Source: Magnetococcales bacterium (GTDB lineage: Bacteria > Pseudomonadota > Magnetococcia > Magnetococcales > Magnetaquicoccaceae). Taken from it: a stretch of DNA of 53,053 bases. The notes below the pieces were generated by a model, which worked only from the letters and a program-made list of their open reading frames with translations, was not told where the DNA came from and made no database searches. Positions 36,557-45,555 of this stretch are shown here, one piece after another (the stretch's first letter is position 1; the number at the start of each line of letters is the position of its first letter). The DNA lies in assembly GCA_002753095.1 (NCBI GenBank), contig PDZU01000015.1, positions 1-53,053 of the forward strand. The letters run 5' to 3'. Both the position numbers and the translations under genes were made by a program.

Positions 36557-38041
36557 TTGATCATGACCAATCCCTTGCCGTTGCCTTTTCCCGCATGGCG
36601 AACCCTCTCGCAATGGCATGAAAATCAACGCCTGATTGACTTTGTCGCTACCACTCCCGGTCAGATAGCGCTCTGGTCTGTCTGCCTGCTCCTGCTCTAT
36701 CCTGGTGAGTACCTCCCTCTGCTGCCCCTCATGATCCTGGCCAGTCGTCTGCCCGGGCAGCGTTTTCCTATTCTGTCCCTGGGTGGTGGCACTCTTTTCC
36801 TCTGGAAGCGCTTTCAGGAGATGCATTTCACCGCCCCTCTCTGGATCGTTGCCGATACTCTCTGCATCGTCGGTATCTTGTGGCTTTTTTTTCAAGTGGC
36901 GCGCAACTATACCGCACTCCCCAAATGGCTGCGCAACTCTCCACAAATTGTACTGCATGCCCTTCTTTGGCTCTGCCTTGCCGCCATTCCATTCTTCCCC
37001 TCTGGTTTCCGTCATGATCCTGATTCTTCCCTTTATTTGCACTTCTCCTTTTGTCTGTCAATCTTCTCTTTTCTGATCTGGCGTATCGGGATGATGCTCT
37101 ATGCGGGAAAGCGGGGACAACTCAAGAACGCCCGTTTTGTTGACCATTTGTCCTATACGTTGCCCTACCTGGGATCAACTCAGGTTCCCTTCGGTAAAGG
37201 TTTGGATTATCTCAATTCCAAACAGGCCAAACAGGTACTTGATCTGGCCAAGTCACAATTGGCTGGTCTGAAACTGCTCCTGTTGGCCATGCTCTGGCAA
37301 GTTCTCCTCCCCCTCATGGATCGCCTCACCTTCAGCGTTGCCAACCACGACCATGCGGCAATACGCTCTCTGTTGCCGCAACTCTATCATATCGACTTGT
37401 TGACCACGTTGCCTGTCAACCAATTGCCTCCCCTCTCCATTCTTTGGAGCAGTCTCTTTGTCGATATGATCTACGAAACCACACAATTGGCAATTACCGG
37501 ACATCTGATTGTTGGTTGCCTGCGTCTTTTCGGTTTTAATATTTTTCGCAATACCTATCGCCCTCTCCTGACCCAATCCCTGGTCGATTTTTGGAACCAA
37601 TATTATTACTATTTCAAGGAACTCCTGGTCGATTTTTTCTTTTTTCCGGCCTACCTAAGCCTATTCAAGAACAATCTTAAACTCCGTATATTTACCGCTA
37701 CCATGGCCTCGGCGTGCCTGGGAAATTTTTATTATCACCTGTTACAACACTTCGATATCTACATTGCGCGGGGCGTACATCTTACCTTTGAAAAATTTGC
37801 CTCTTATCTTTTCTACTCCGTTATTCTTGGCTTCGGCATTTTTTATAGCATGCTGAAAACACAACAGCGCCGGACGTTGCCCGCACCCGTTTATACCCCA
37901 CGCATGGCCTATCTGGTGGCCCTGCGTAACATTGCCGGTGTCTGGCTGTTTTTTTCCCTGTTGCGCATCTGGGATCATCCCAGTTCACATTTTCTGCAAG
38001 ATACCCGCTTTTTCTTTACTCTCTTTGGCATCTCCTTCTGA
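36557..38041 (+). CDS. Polytopic membrane protein, MBOAT/DltB-like
   Basis: The 494-residue protein has about 10-12 hydrophobic segments. The segment SLVDFWNQYYYYFKELLVDFF, followed by a short positively charged loop and later GNFYYHLLQH, matches the MBOAT layout, in which DFWxxWH and a later His mark the acyltransferase core. The first motif is diverged (no WH). Placed between an acyl carrier protein and an adenylating enzyme, it most likely moves the carrier-bound group across or onto an envelope acceptor, as DltB does with D-alanine. Overall similarity is low, so this rests partly on context. Confidence 0.6.
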   Translation: MIMTNPLPLPFPAWRTLSQWHENQRLIDFVATTPGQIALWSVCLLLLYPGEYLPLLPLMILASRLPGQRFPILSLGGGTLFLWKRFQEMHFTAPLWIVADTLCIVGILWLFFQVARNYTALPKWLRNSPQIVLHALLWLCLAAIPFFPSGFRHDPDSSLYLHFSFCLSIFSFLIWRIGMMLYAGKRGQLKNARFVDHLSYTLPYLGSTQVPFGKGLDYLNSKQAKQVLDLAKSQLAGLKLLLLAMLWQVLLPLMDRLTFSVANHDHAAIRSLLPQLYHIDLLTTLPVNQLPPLSILWSSLFVDMIYETTQLAITGHLIVGCLRLFGFNIFRNTYRPLLTQSLVDFWNQYYYYFKELLVDFFFFPAYLSLFKNNLKLRIFTATMASACLGNFYYHLLQHFDIYIARGVHLTFEKFASYLFYSVILGFGIFYSMLKTQQRRTLPAPVYTPRMAYLVALRNIAGVWLFFSLLRIWDHPSSHFLQDTRFFFTLFGISF

Positions 38042-38052
38042 ATTGCGCCGCC

Positions 38053-39702
38053 ATGTTGTCGCATGCACACATCTCCTTTGCCGATCCAAGCGCCACGCTG
38101 AGCCCCGAAGCCAACCCGGCTTGGTGGTTTCATCGCCACGCTCTCTGCCAACCGGATCGACCCGCCCTGCAGGTCAATGGCCTGCTGTATCGCTATCGGG
38201 ATCTGCTCGCCCATCTTCTGCCCATTGCCCAAACTTTGCAGCAGCAGGATCCCGACCCGCAACATCCCATTGTGGCTCTTTTTGCCTCACGCTCGCTGAC
38301 CGCCTATGCCGCTGTCCTGGCCATTCTCTATGCCGGCAAAGGCTATGCCGCCTTGAATCCCCTGTTTCCCAGAGAGCGCAATCGCCACATTCTCAACCTG
38401 ACCGATGCCTCCCTGTTGATCGCCGATGGTTCGTGTGCCGATCAATTGGCCGCACTGCTTGGCCAATGCGAAAAAAGCCGTCTGGTCTTGCTGCCAGACC
38501 ATCCCTCCCTACCCGACTGGTGCCACACGCTGCCACAACACCGTTTTCTTTGTCAGGCAGAGATCTTGGCTTCCCCCACCCTGTTCAGCGAACCCAAAGA
38601 GGTGGTCCAGCAACTGGCCTATCTGCTCTTCACCTCCGGTTCCACCGGGGTTCCAAAAGGAATCGCCGTTCCGGCCAGCAGCCTCAATGTCTTTGTCAGC
38701 AACATGTTGCACCGCTACCGCCCCACCTGTGACGATCGCTTCTCGCAACACAGCGATTTGACCTTTGACGCCTCGGTCTATGATCAGTTCACCTGTTGGG
38801 CTGCGGGTGCAACCCTGTACAGCATTCCACACAGCGTTCGCTTTGCGCCCGCCTCCTTCATCCGCCAGCATGCACTCACCTTCTGGGAATCGGTCCCTTC
38901 GGTGGTCCACTTCATGAAGCGCATGCATCAACTCAAAGCGGACTCCTTTCCCTCCCTGCGCTGGTCCATTTTTGGTGGAGAGCGCCTGACACAAGAGACC
39001 GTCCATCTGTGGCAGCAGGCCGCTCCCAATGCAACCATCGATAATTCGTATGGACCAACGGAAAGTACCATCTGCATCACCGGTTATATCTGGCACCCCG
39101 GCCACTCCGAAGCAGAGTGTCAGGAGGGCATGGTGCCCATTGGTCTGCCCTACCCTGGACAGCAGGTGGCCATTTTGCGGGATGGGGTGTTGCATCAGGA
39201 GGAAGAAGAGGTTGTTGGTGAGTTGTGTCTGAGTGGTCCGCAGGTGGAGACCTACTACTGGCGCAACGCGGCGGAAACTGCCCGGCGTTATCCTCTGCTC
39301 ACCGATCAACGGGGTGTCCAACAGCGCTGGTACAAAACCGGTGACCGGGTCTCCTGGCAAAAGGGGATCGGGCTGTTGTATCTGGATCGCATGGATCGTC
39401 AGCTCAAAATTCGTGGCTATCGGGTGGAGTTGTCGGAGATTGAACAGCTCTTGCAACAACTGGCGCAAACCGATCAGGTGGCAGTCATCGGCTGGAGCAA
39501 GCCAGGGTCACAGGTGCAATCCATCGTCGGCTTTGTTGTCGGCAGTCACTGTTCCAACGCCGAGTTGCTGAGCCGCTGCAGTGAACGTCTGCCCCCCTAC
39601 ATGGTACCCAACGCGTTGCATACGCTTCTGGAGTTGCCACGCAACGCCAACGGCAAGACCGATCTGCAGCAGTTGGCAGCCTTGTTGGATGGCGAAGGCT
39701 GA
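38053..39702 (+). CDS. AMP-forming adenylating enzyme (DltA/NRPS A-domain-like)
   Basis: The 549-residue protein is a stand-alone adenylation domain. It shows the P-loop LFTSGSTGVPKG (about 192-203), DLTFDASVYDQF, NSYGPTESTIC, YKTGDRVSW, the hinge DRMDRQLKIRGYRVELSEIE and the C-terminal catalytic Lys in NANGKTDLQQL. These are the core motifs of amino-acid-activating enzymes such as DltA and NRPS A domains, rather than fatty acyl-CoA ligases. It should adenylate an amino acid and load it on the acyl carrier protein encoded upstream. I cannot read the substrate from the sequence with certainty. Confidence 0.85.
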   Translation: MLSHAHISFADPSATLSPEANPAWWFHRHALCQPDRPALQVNGLLYRYRDLLAHLLPIAQTLQQQDPDPQHPIVALFASRSLTAYAAVLAILYAGKGYAALNPLFPRERNRHILNLTDASLLIADGSCADQLAALLGQCEKSRLVLLPDHPSLPDWCHTLPQHRFLCQAEILASPTLFSEPKEVVQQLAYLLFTSGSTGVPKGIAVPASSLNVFVSNMLHRYRPTCDDRFSQHSDLTFDASVYDQFTCWAAGATLYSIPHSVRFAPASFIRQHALTFWESVPSVVHFMKRMHQLKADSFPSLRWSIFGGERLTQETVHLWQQAAPNATIDNSYGPTESTICITGYIWHPGHSEAECQEGMVPIGLPYPGQQVAILRDGVLHQEEEEVVGELCLSGPQVETYYWRNAAETARRYPLLTDQRGVQQRWYKTGDRVSWQKGIGLLYLDRMDRQLKIRGYRVELSEIEQLLQQLAQTDQVAVIGWSKPGSQVQSIVGFVVGSHCSNAELLSRCSERLPPYMVPNALHTLLELPRNANGKTDLQQLAALLDGEG

Positions 39703-39714
39703 AAGGGAGTTTTT

Positions 39715-40848
39715 TCAGGAGGGGGCACACAGTTCCCCCTGGATCCACCCCCCGCCCAACAGACGCTGTTCCTCATAAAAAACGGCTGCTTGCCCTGGAG
39801 CAATCGCCCTTTGCGGCTGATCGAATTGAATGTCGGCCTGGTCCCCGCCCAAGGGTGTCAACCATCCAGGTTGGGCCTGGGCGGCGTAGCGAATTTGACT
39901 CCAAACCCGTCGCGGGGCCTGCAATGGTGTACTCTCCAGCCAGTTCAACCCCTGCACCCGCAAACAGTCCTGCCAAAGCGCACTCTCCGGCCCAACAACC
40001 AAGCGATTCTCTTGCTGATCCAAGGCGATCACATACAACGGTTGGGCATGGGCAATGCCCAATCCTTTCCGCTGCCCCACGGTATAGCAGGCCAATCCGT
40101 TGTGGCGCCCCAGCCGATTGCCCTGGAGATCGACGATTTCTCCAGACTGAAACATCCCTGGGTTACTCAAACGCAAGAAGCGATCCTTGTCGCCATCCGG
40201 CACAAAGCAGAGATCCTGGCTTTCACTTTTTTCCGCCAGATGGAGCCCAAATTGTTCTGCCAAGGCACGGGTTTCTGCCTTTTGCAAACCGCCCAGAGGA
40301 AAACGCAGATGCTGCAGTTGGGCGCTGGTCACGGTAAAAAGAAAGTAGGATTGATCCTTGCTGCGATCCAGACCACGCCAGAGTTGCACCCCGTTGGAAC
40401 TCTCCACCCGTTGCGCATAGTGACCGGTCGCCAAAAATTGTGCCTGCAGGGCCAAGGCCCGCCGTAACAAAAAATCAAATTTCAGATGCTGGTTGCAGCG
40501 GATGCAGGGGTTGGGGGTCAAGCCATGGCCATAGCTCTGCACAAAATCATCGACGACAGCTTGGCGAAATTCAGTCTCCAGATCAACGATATAGAAGGGA
40601 ATTCCCAAGGTTTGCGCCACCCGACGGGCATCCTGGACATCTTCCGTGCTGCAGCAACTGCGCCGGGTCGGATCACCAGAACTGCCACTCCAGAGACGCA
40701 TGGTCAACCCGATCACCTCGTAACCCTGCTGCAAAAGGAGGGCTGCCGCCACGGCAGAGTCCACCCCGCCAGACATGGCCACAGCCACCCGTGTTTTGCC
40801 AGGGACGGGGGTTGATGCCTGGTTGTCTGTTGCCATTGGCCTGTTCAA
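39715..40848 (-). CDS. mnmA: tRNA-specific 2-thiouridylase MnmA
   Basis: The 377-residue enzyme thiolates U34 of Lys, Glu and Gln tRNAs. It has the PP-loop AMSGGVDSAVAA, the first catalytic Cys in TPNPCIRCNQHLKF, the second in ACYTVGQRKGLGI, the tRNA-binding KDQSYFL and the ESQDLCF motif. Length and order are normal. It converges with the adenylating-enzyme gene (12 bases between stops). The thiO-like gene upstream is 12 bases away, so they may be cotranscribed. Confidence 0.96.
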   Translation of the reverse strand: MNRPMATDNQASTPVPGKTRVAVAMSGGVDSAVAAALLLQQGYEVIGLTMRLWSGSSGDPTRRSCCSTEDVQDARRVAQTLGIPFYIVDLETEFRQAVVDDFVQSYGHGLTPNPCIRCNQHLKFDFLLRRALALQAQFLATGHYAQRVESSNGVQLWRGLDRSKDQSYFLFTVTSAQLQHLRFPLGGLQKAETRALAEQFGLHLAEKSESQDLCFVPDGDKDRFLRLSNPGMFQSGEIVDLQGNRLGRHNGLACYTVGQRKGLGIAHAQPLYVIALDQQENRLVVGPESALWQDCLRVQGLNWLESTPLQAPRRVWSQIRYAAQAQPGWLTPLGGDQADIQFDQPQRAIAPGQAAVFYEEQRLLGGGWIQGELCAPS

Positions 40849-40860
40849 GGGAGGTGCTTC

Positions 40861-41952
40861 TCAGGGATGAAAGGGAGTGAGATCAACGGCGAGGGGCGTG
40901 CCGACAATCTGTGCGGCAATCGCCTCTGCCGTCATCGGGGTCAGCAGGATGCCGTTGCGGTAGTGACCGGTCGCCAGAAACAATCCCGGCAAAGGACCAG
41001 CCCCCAACAGGGGCAGATTGTCTCCAGAAGCGGGACGCAATCCCGACCAGGTACGTTCCAAACGGGCCTGGCGCAAACCAGGCACCATCTCCATGGCCAT
41101 GCCGGTAATCTGATGCAGCCCCGCACAGGTAACCGCCTTGTCAAAACCCCGATCTTCCAGCGTGGAGCCCAGCAAAATGCGTCCATCGCTGCGCGGCACG
41201 ATATACCCCTTGAAACCATAGACAATATGGCGAAAGAAGGCCGGTCGGCTCTCCAACTGCACAATCTGGCCGGCCACCGGTTGCAACGTGGTCCGCAAAG
41301 CGGGCATCCCCGCCAACCGACTGCTCCAGGCTCCCCCCGCAATCAACACAGCCCCGGCACACAACAAACCCCGCTCGCTCTCGATACCGATCACCCGCCC
41401 CTGCTCGACCGCCAAACGCAAGGCTTGTACACCACTCAAAAATTGCCCACCAAGTCGGGCCACTGCCGTCGCCAAGGCCCGTACCAAGCGCTCAGGATCA
41501 ACCTGATGATCATCTGGATAATAGTTTGCCCCCACCAAAGTTGGCTGCAGGGCCGGTTCCAGACGCAGAGCCTCCTCTCGGTCCAAAATCTCCACCCGCA
41601 ACCCCCGCTCCAACATCCACTCCACCCGCCCCGCCGCCGGTATTTTGTCTGTGGCATCCAGGGCAACCTCCAACACCCCGGAACGTTCATAACCGATGGC
41701 GATCTGAGTCAGTTCCTCCAACTCCTGCACAAAGCTCGGAAAACGCGCACGACTGGCCAGACACAACTCAAAAAAGGGACCAGCCCCGGCCACCTCCGAC
41801 TGCGCACCCAAAATACCGGCGGCGGCGGCCGAAGATTCCACCCCCGGTAACGCCTTTTCCAGCAGAGTCACCCGCAATCCCGCCTGCAATAACCGATAGG
41901 CACAGGCACACCCCATCACCCCCGCCCCGACGATCAACACATCCGTGTTCAT
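40861..41952 (-). CDS. FAD-dependent amino-acid oxidase (ThiO/glycine oxidase-like)
   Basis: This flavoprotein of about 363 residues has the N-terminal dinucleotide-binding motif DVLIVGAGVMGCACAYRL. It also has the DAO-family motifs LIAGGAWSSRL, DGRILLGSTLEDRGFD and a C-terminal GLRPASGDNLPLLGAG followed by LATGHYRNGI. The last is typical of ThiO, which makes the iminoglycine used in thiazole synthesis. ATG at 41952 follows GGGAGAG and lies 2 bases after the stop of the argA-like gene. No thiazole synthase (thiG) is nearby, so another amino acid may be its substrate. Confidence 0.82.
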   Translation of the reverse strand: MNTDVLIVGAGVMGCACAYRLLQAGLRVTLLEKALPGVESSAAAAGILGAQSEVAGAGPFFELCLASRARFPSFVQELEELTQIAIGYERSGVLEVALDATDKIPAAGRVEWMLERGLRVEILDREEALRLEPALQPTLVGANYYPDDHQVDPERLVRALATAVARLGGQFLSGVQALRLAVEQGRVIGIESERGLLCAGAVLIAGGAWSSRLAGMPALRTTLQPVAGQIVQLESRPAFFRHIVYGFKGYIVPRSDGRILLGSTLEDRGFDKAVTCAGLHQITGMAMEMVPGLRQARLERTWSGLRPASGDNLPLLGAGPLPGLFLATGHYRNGILLTPMTAEAIAAQIVGTPLAVDLTPFHP

Positions 41953-41954
41953 TT

Positions 41955-43157
41955 TCACTCTCCCAGCTTCAAGCGCACACAAATCATCTCCCGCTTGCGC
42001 AGCGGATCATATCCCTGCCATTTGGCCAACGGCAGCACCTCGGCATCCACCCGATAAAAGGCATCGCGATGCCGCCCCAAACGACAACGCAGAAAAAATT
42101 CTGCCACCCGCTCATGCCGGGTACAGGCAAAGAGAGAGTGTAAACCCTGCTGGCGCGCCTCCTGCACCAGATGTGCCAGCAACTGCCCGCCAACCCCCAC
42201 CCCCTGGTAACGGGTCAAGGTGTACAACGAGACGACCTCTCCGGCCTTTTCCGCCTCGTAAGCCGTGCTGTGCAAGGCGCAAATACCCGCCAAACGGTCT
42301 TCCAGAATATAGGCCCCAAAACTCCCCGCCAAAACCTGCGCCAGCATGACATCGGAACGCGGCAGTAAAAATCCCTCCTGCTCGCCACGCCGAATAATGG
42401 CTACCGCCTCCGCATAGTCATCTAAACCCAGGCGACGCACCCGACAGTAGGGGTGCCGGGAGAAAAAAGAGCCCTTGCCCTGATAGGTGAACAACTCCTG
42501 TTCCAAATCACTGATCCGACAGAGCACAATCGCCTTCACCCCACCCGCCAACAAGCGCTGCAAGCGCTGCAGCAACCCTGCACGCGGCACCTCCCGACTG
42601 CGCAACAACTCCGCCAGACGGGCACTGTTAAAAAATCCCTGTACCACGCCCGCCTCATTTTTGATTCCCCCCTCCCGCTCCAACCAAATCAGGCGAGACA
42701 TGCGCAACCGCAAACCAAATTGCAGTACTTGGTCCGCAAAGTGCGTTCCAGGACAAGGCGGCACGGCAATGGCCAGCACACGCTTGCCACACCACTCCCC
42801 TGGATGTTGCCACAAAAGCGGCGGAATCATCCCCCCCGACACCTCAGGGATAATAATCTGTGCCAGTTGGGCAAAAAATGAAAAAACGGGAGCCAACGCC
42901 GAGCTGACACTCTCTGTGGCTTCGTAGAGCAGCAAAACACGACTGCCCTCACGCTCTGCACAGTGAGGATCAACCAGCAACTCAGTCAAGAGCCGCCTGA
43001 ACGCGTCCACACTCTCCGGCGCAAGATCGCTTGCTTCGGACAACACGAACGTCAGATAACGCCCTTGAAAGGCTTTCAGGAAGAAAGATCGTTCGGAGAA
43101 TTCGCCATCAACAGTCGCCGAGGAGCCGCCGCACGATACAGCAGGGAGAAAATCCAT
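41955..43157 (-). CDS. N-acetylglutamate synthase-like protein (ArgA-like)
   Basis: The 400-residue protein has a first half resembling a diverged amino-acid kinase fold without clear catalytic residues. The bridge GGVKAIVLCR...LEQELFTYQGKGSFF matches the ArgA junction (ELFTxDGxGT). The C-terminal GNAT acetyltransferase domain has the acetyl-CoA loop RYQGVGVGGQLLAHLV and the LFACTRHERVAEFFLR segment. ArgA makes N-acetylglutamate, the first step of arginine synthesis. The start ATG at 43157 has no strong ribosome binding site. No other arg gene is in the window. A different GNAT substrate is possible. Confidence 0.72.
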   Translation of the reverse strand: MDFLPAVSCGGSSATVDGEFSERSFFLKAFQGRYLTFVLSEASDLAPESVDAFRRLLTELLVDPHCAEREGSRVLLLYEATESVSSALAPVFSFFAQLAQIIIPEVSGGMIPPLLWQHPGEWCGKRVLAIAVPPCPGTHFADQVLQFGLRLRMSRLIWLEREGGIKNEAGVVQGFFNSARLAELLRSREVPRAGLLQRLQRLLAGGVKAIVLCRISDLEQELFTYQGKGSFFSRHPYCRVRRLGLDDYAEAVAIIRRGEQEGFLLPRSDVMLAQVLAGSFGAYILEDRLAGICALHSTAYEAEKAGEVVSLYTLTRYQGVGVGGQLLAHLVQEARQQGLHSLFACTRHERVAEFFLRCRLGRHRDAFYRVDAEVLPLAKWQGYDPLRKREMICVRLKLGE

Positions 43158-43214
43158 GCAGGAACAACCCGGATACCCAAAAAAAACCGAACCCGCTTAA
43201 CATCAGGAGGAGTT

Positions 43215-43244
43215 CCGCCTGCCGGAGCGCACTCCGGCAGGCGG
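43215..43244. terminator. Perfect 13-bp hairpin between cspA and the argA-like gene
   Basis: CCGCCTGCCGGAG and its exact complement flank a CGCA loop, 24 bases past the cold-shock gene stop. A very stable hairpin here suggests transcription termination or mRNA 3'-end protection. The nearest T-run on the minus strand is about 30 bases further on, so it is not a textbook terminator. Confidence 0.55.
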
Positions 43245-43267
43245 GATACAGCAGATTCCGTGCGAAA

Positions 43268-43480
43268 CTAGGCTTGGGTTACGTTGGCCGCTTGCAAGCC
43301 TTTCTGGCCGCGCACAACTTCGAAGGTAACTTTTTGCCCCTCTTCCAAAGACTTAAACCCCTCAGACTGAATGGCTGAGAAATGCACGAACACATCCTCA
43401 CCGCCATCATCCGGGGCCAGAAAACCAAAGCCCTTGGAGTTGTTGAACCATTTTACTGTACCCGATATTTTCTGCGACAT
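43268..43480 (-). CDS. Cold-shock domain protein (CspA family)
   Basis: The 70-residue single cold-shock domain has both RNA-binding motifs, KGFGFLAP (RNP1) and VFVHFSAI (RNP2). The start GTVKWFN and the end [12 protein letters not shown] are typical. Such proteins bind single-stranded RNA/DNA and melt mRNA structure. ATG at 43480 follows GGAG; the frame extends to 43507. The gene is monocistronic: a hairpin lies downstream and about 118 bases of leader lie upstream if the promoter at 43605-43635 is right, which fits cold-shock mRNAs with structured leaders. Confidence 0.95.
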   Translation of the reverse strand: MSQKISGTVKWFNNSKGFGFLAPDDGGEDVFVHFSAIQSEGFKSLEEGQKVTFEVVRGQKGLQAANVTQA

Positions 43481-43885
43481 GCCTTGCTCCATTAAAAAAA
43501 CAACCAATCTATCTAGTTTTACACCCTAAAGCACGCTAAGGCCAGATACCCGGCCACGGCCAACGGTGCGCTCAGATTAGGAAAAAGAAGGGACAAAAGC
43601 AAGCATTATCTTTGCCCTCTGTTACTTTTTTTCAATATTGCACTGCACACAACTCTACTGCACTGCATCATTTTTTTATTTTACGCCGCAATGTAGTGCT
43701 GGATAACGTATCTCAGACGAAATTGGCCAGATGGCGATTTGGCGTAACCAAGCCCGCAAGGCTTGCCAGCAACCTATCGCAAGGGGCACACCTCCGGTTA
43801 TTGTGCTCCCCAACCTCAAGACATGACCTGCATACCAGAAGGTGGCTTACGTCAATAACTCAGGCGCTTTTGGATTCTTCAGGTC
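43481..43885. other. Intergenic region upstream of cspA
   Basis: These 405 bases separate two minus-strand genes. They contain the probable cspA leader and promoter. Beyond that I see no gene; a plus-strand frame here lacks a ribosome binding site and runs antisense into the hypothetical gene. Confidence 0.5.
43605..43635 (-). promoter_or_regulatory. Candidate cspA promoter
   Basis: On the minus strand TTGAAA and GATAAT are 19 bases apart (slightly long), upstream of the cold-shock gene. The predicted leader is about 118 bases. Confidence 0.3.
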
Positions 43886-44566
43886 TCAATAACGGCGCCG
43901 CATCCAAACATGCGGCCATGCCAACAGTGTCCGAATGCGGGCATCCAGATAAGGTTCTGCGGCCTGGGCCGAGAGACGCAATGCCATGCGCGCATCCTGA
44001 TGAAAGGTATCAAATTCACAACAAAGCAGGGCATACTCCCGCCACACTTCGGCCAGATGGCAACGATTTTCAATCTCCGGCACACTGCGTTCCACAATGC
44101 GTTCCAGAAAATGCAGATGTTCGATTTTCTTGTCTGGATCTTCCAGGAAACGCACATGGGCGATGTGCAATAAAATTTCTGTGCGCCCACTGGTGCCCAG
44201 GCCAGTGCTGGCAACGGCCTGGGAGATCAGATCCTGAATCCGCTGCACGCGCTGCCAATCATGCCAAAGGTGGCTCAAAGGGTTATGTTGCCCCTGGCTC
44301 AGACGATGCAGATAGAGCACAGAGGCAGCCAAAATCTCCACCTGATCTGGAGTCAGGGGGCGCCGTGACAGATGATCCAGCACAGTCTTGCCCAAAAAGG
44401 AGAGATATTTAATCCAGGTGTTGCGCCGCAAGGCCCAAGGCAGGCGCACATAGGCATAGACACTGGCCATGGTCTGGATAAAGGCATCTGGATTGTAATA
44501 TTCCGATTGCCACTCTTCCTCGTTGGATTTTTGCCAAGTGCGATTGATCCCCGCCGGTGTCACCAC
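43886..44566 (-). CDS. Hypothetical helical protein
   Basis: I do not recognise this protein. It is predicted all-helical, without signal peptide or membrane segment, and rich in Leu, Arg and Trp (VRLPWALRRNTWIKYLSFLGKTVLDHL; EILLHIAHVRFLEDPDKKIEHLHFLERIV). Its later part has the look of TPR-like helical pairs (LAEVWREYALLCCEFDTF; ARMALRLSAQAAEPYLDARIRTLL). GTG at 44566 is my choice; the frame runs to 44728 but that would overlap the HAD phosphatase gene and adds a Cys-rich, unlikely segment. It is downstream of the phosphatase by 91 bases. Confidence 0.6.
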   Translation of the reverse strand: MVTPAGINRTWQKSNEEEWQSEYYNPDAFIQTMASVYAYVRLPWALRRNTWIKYLSFLGKTVLDHLSRRPLTPDQVEILAASVLYLHRLSQGQHNPLSHLWHDWQRVQRIQDLISQAVASTGLGTSGRTEILLHIAHVRFLEDPDKKIEHLHFLERIVERSVPEIENRCHLAEVWREYALLCCEFDTFHQDARMALRLSAQAAEPYLDARIRTLLAWPHVWMRRRY

Positions 44567-44657
44567 CCCACAAAAGGATATCTGAAAGCCTCTTTTTTCT
44601 GGCGTTGGCGTTGTTTCTCCCACAGCCTTGCCTCCCCGATGGCTCTGGTAATGGCAT

Positions 44658-45362
44658 TCAAAAACGGTTGACGGGCCATGCCCGCTGCAACCACTGCGGA
44701 TCCTGCACCCGTGCATCGGCAGCGGCAAAACTGCTCAGTGTCCAGTGGGGTAACCCCTTCTCTTGGCAATAGCTGAGCAGATGATCCTTGGCCCACACCT
44801 CGTAGACCTCATGGGCCAGACAGTAATCGGAACAACCATCGCCAATCAGGATGGGTCGCACGGCAGAACTGCCCTGTTGACGGGCGGCCACGGCACACTT
44901 GCAGGTGCCGGACCCAGAGCGGCACGTAGAGCTGCCATGGGGAAAGTTCAGTTGATAGCAACCGTCCGACAAACGGTGCAGTTGATTGGCAAACACTGGC
45001 AAATGGGCCAAACCATGGCGTTGCAACACGCGCTGAATCACCACATCCAGACCATCACTGACCACGCACAACGCCCACCCCTGTTTGGCCACGCTCTGGA
45101 CAAAATCGACAAAACCGGGCTCAATGGGTACCTGATCAACAAACTGCTCCAGTGCGTCAGCGCTCATACGCATTAAGGAGACCTGCTGTTGCATGGCCGC
45201 ACGGGCTGTGAGATGACCAGCATGCCACTCTTTTTCTACTGCCCGCCACTCGGGCAAAGCAAAGCGCTGCAACAGGGACATGCTGGCATTTTGCGCCACG
45301 ATCGTCCCGTCAAAGTCGCACAGGAACAAACAAGATGGAGGAGATGCGGGCGTGAGAGACAT
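44658..45362 (-). CDS. HAD-family phosphatase (MtnX/SerB-like)
   Basis: The 234-residue protein has HAD motif I DFDGTI (nucleophile Asp16, acid Asp18), motif II in VVSDGLD and motif IV in LIGDGCSDYCLA. The helical cap (ALPEWRAVEKEWHAGHLTARAAMQQQ) and length resemble MtnX, the methionine-salvage phosphatase, more than classical SerB. A Cys-rich insertion (STCRSGSGTCKC) matches a feature of that subgroup. It hydrolyses a small phosphate ester in the cytoplasm. No methionine-salvage gene is adjacent, so the substrate is open. Confidence 0.8.
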   Translation of the reverse strand: MSLTPASPPSCLFLCDFDGTIVAQNASMSLLQRFALPEWRAVEKEWHAGHLTARAAMQQQVSLMRMSADALEQFVDQVPIEPGFVDFVQSVAKQGWALCVVSDGLDVVIQRVLQRHGLAHLPVFANQLHRLSDGCYQLNFPHGSSTCRSGSGTCKCAVAARQQGSSAVRPILIGDGCSDYCLAHEVYEVWAKDHLLSYCQEKGLPHWTLSSFAAADARVQDPQWLQRAWPVNRF

Positions 45363-45555
45363 GGCAAGCCGTCCGGTGCGCGTGGAATCACTCCGCCATA
45401 AGCGGTACCATCCACCGATTAATGATTTTGATGGTTATAGCATGTTTGCAACGATGTCTGCAACTCAAACGCGGCATGCTGGCGGGGCAATCGCATTTGC
45501 AAGTGGCATGCTGTATCACGCGATTGGTAGAACAAAGAGAATGACCCACGCACAA

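Noticed and set aside
38509-39468. Minus-strand frame of 319 codons
   Set aside because: Antisense to the adenylating enzyme, which has all its core motifs.
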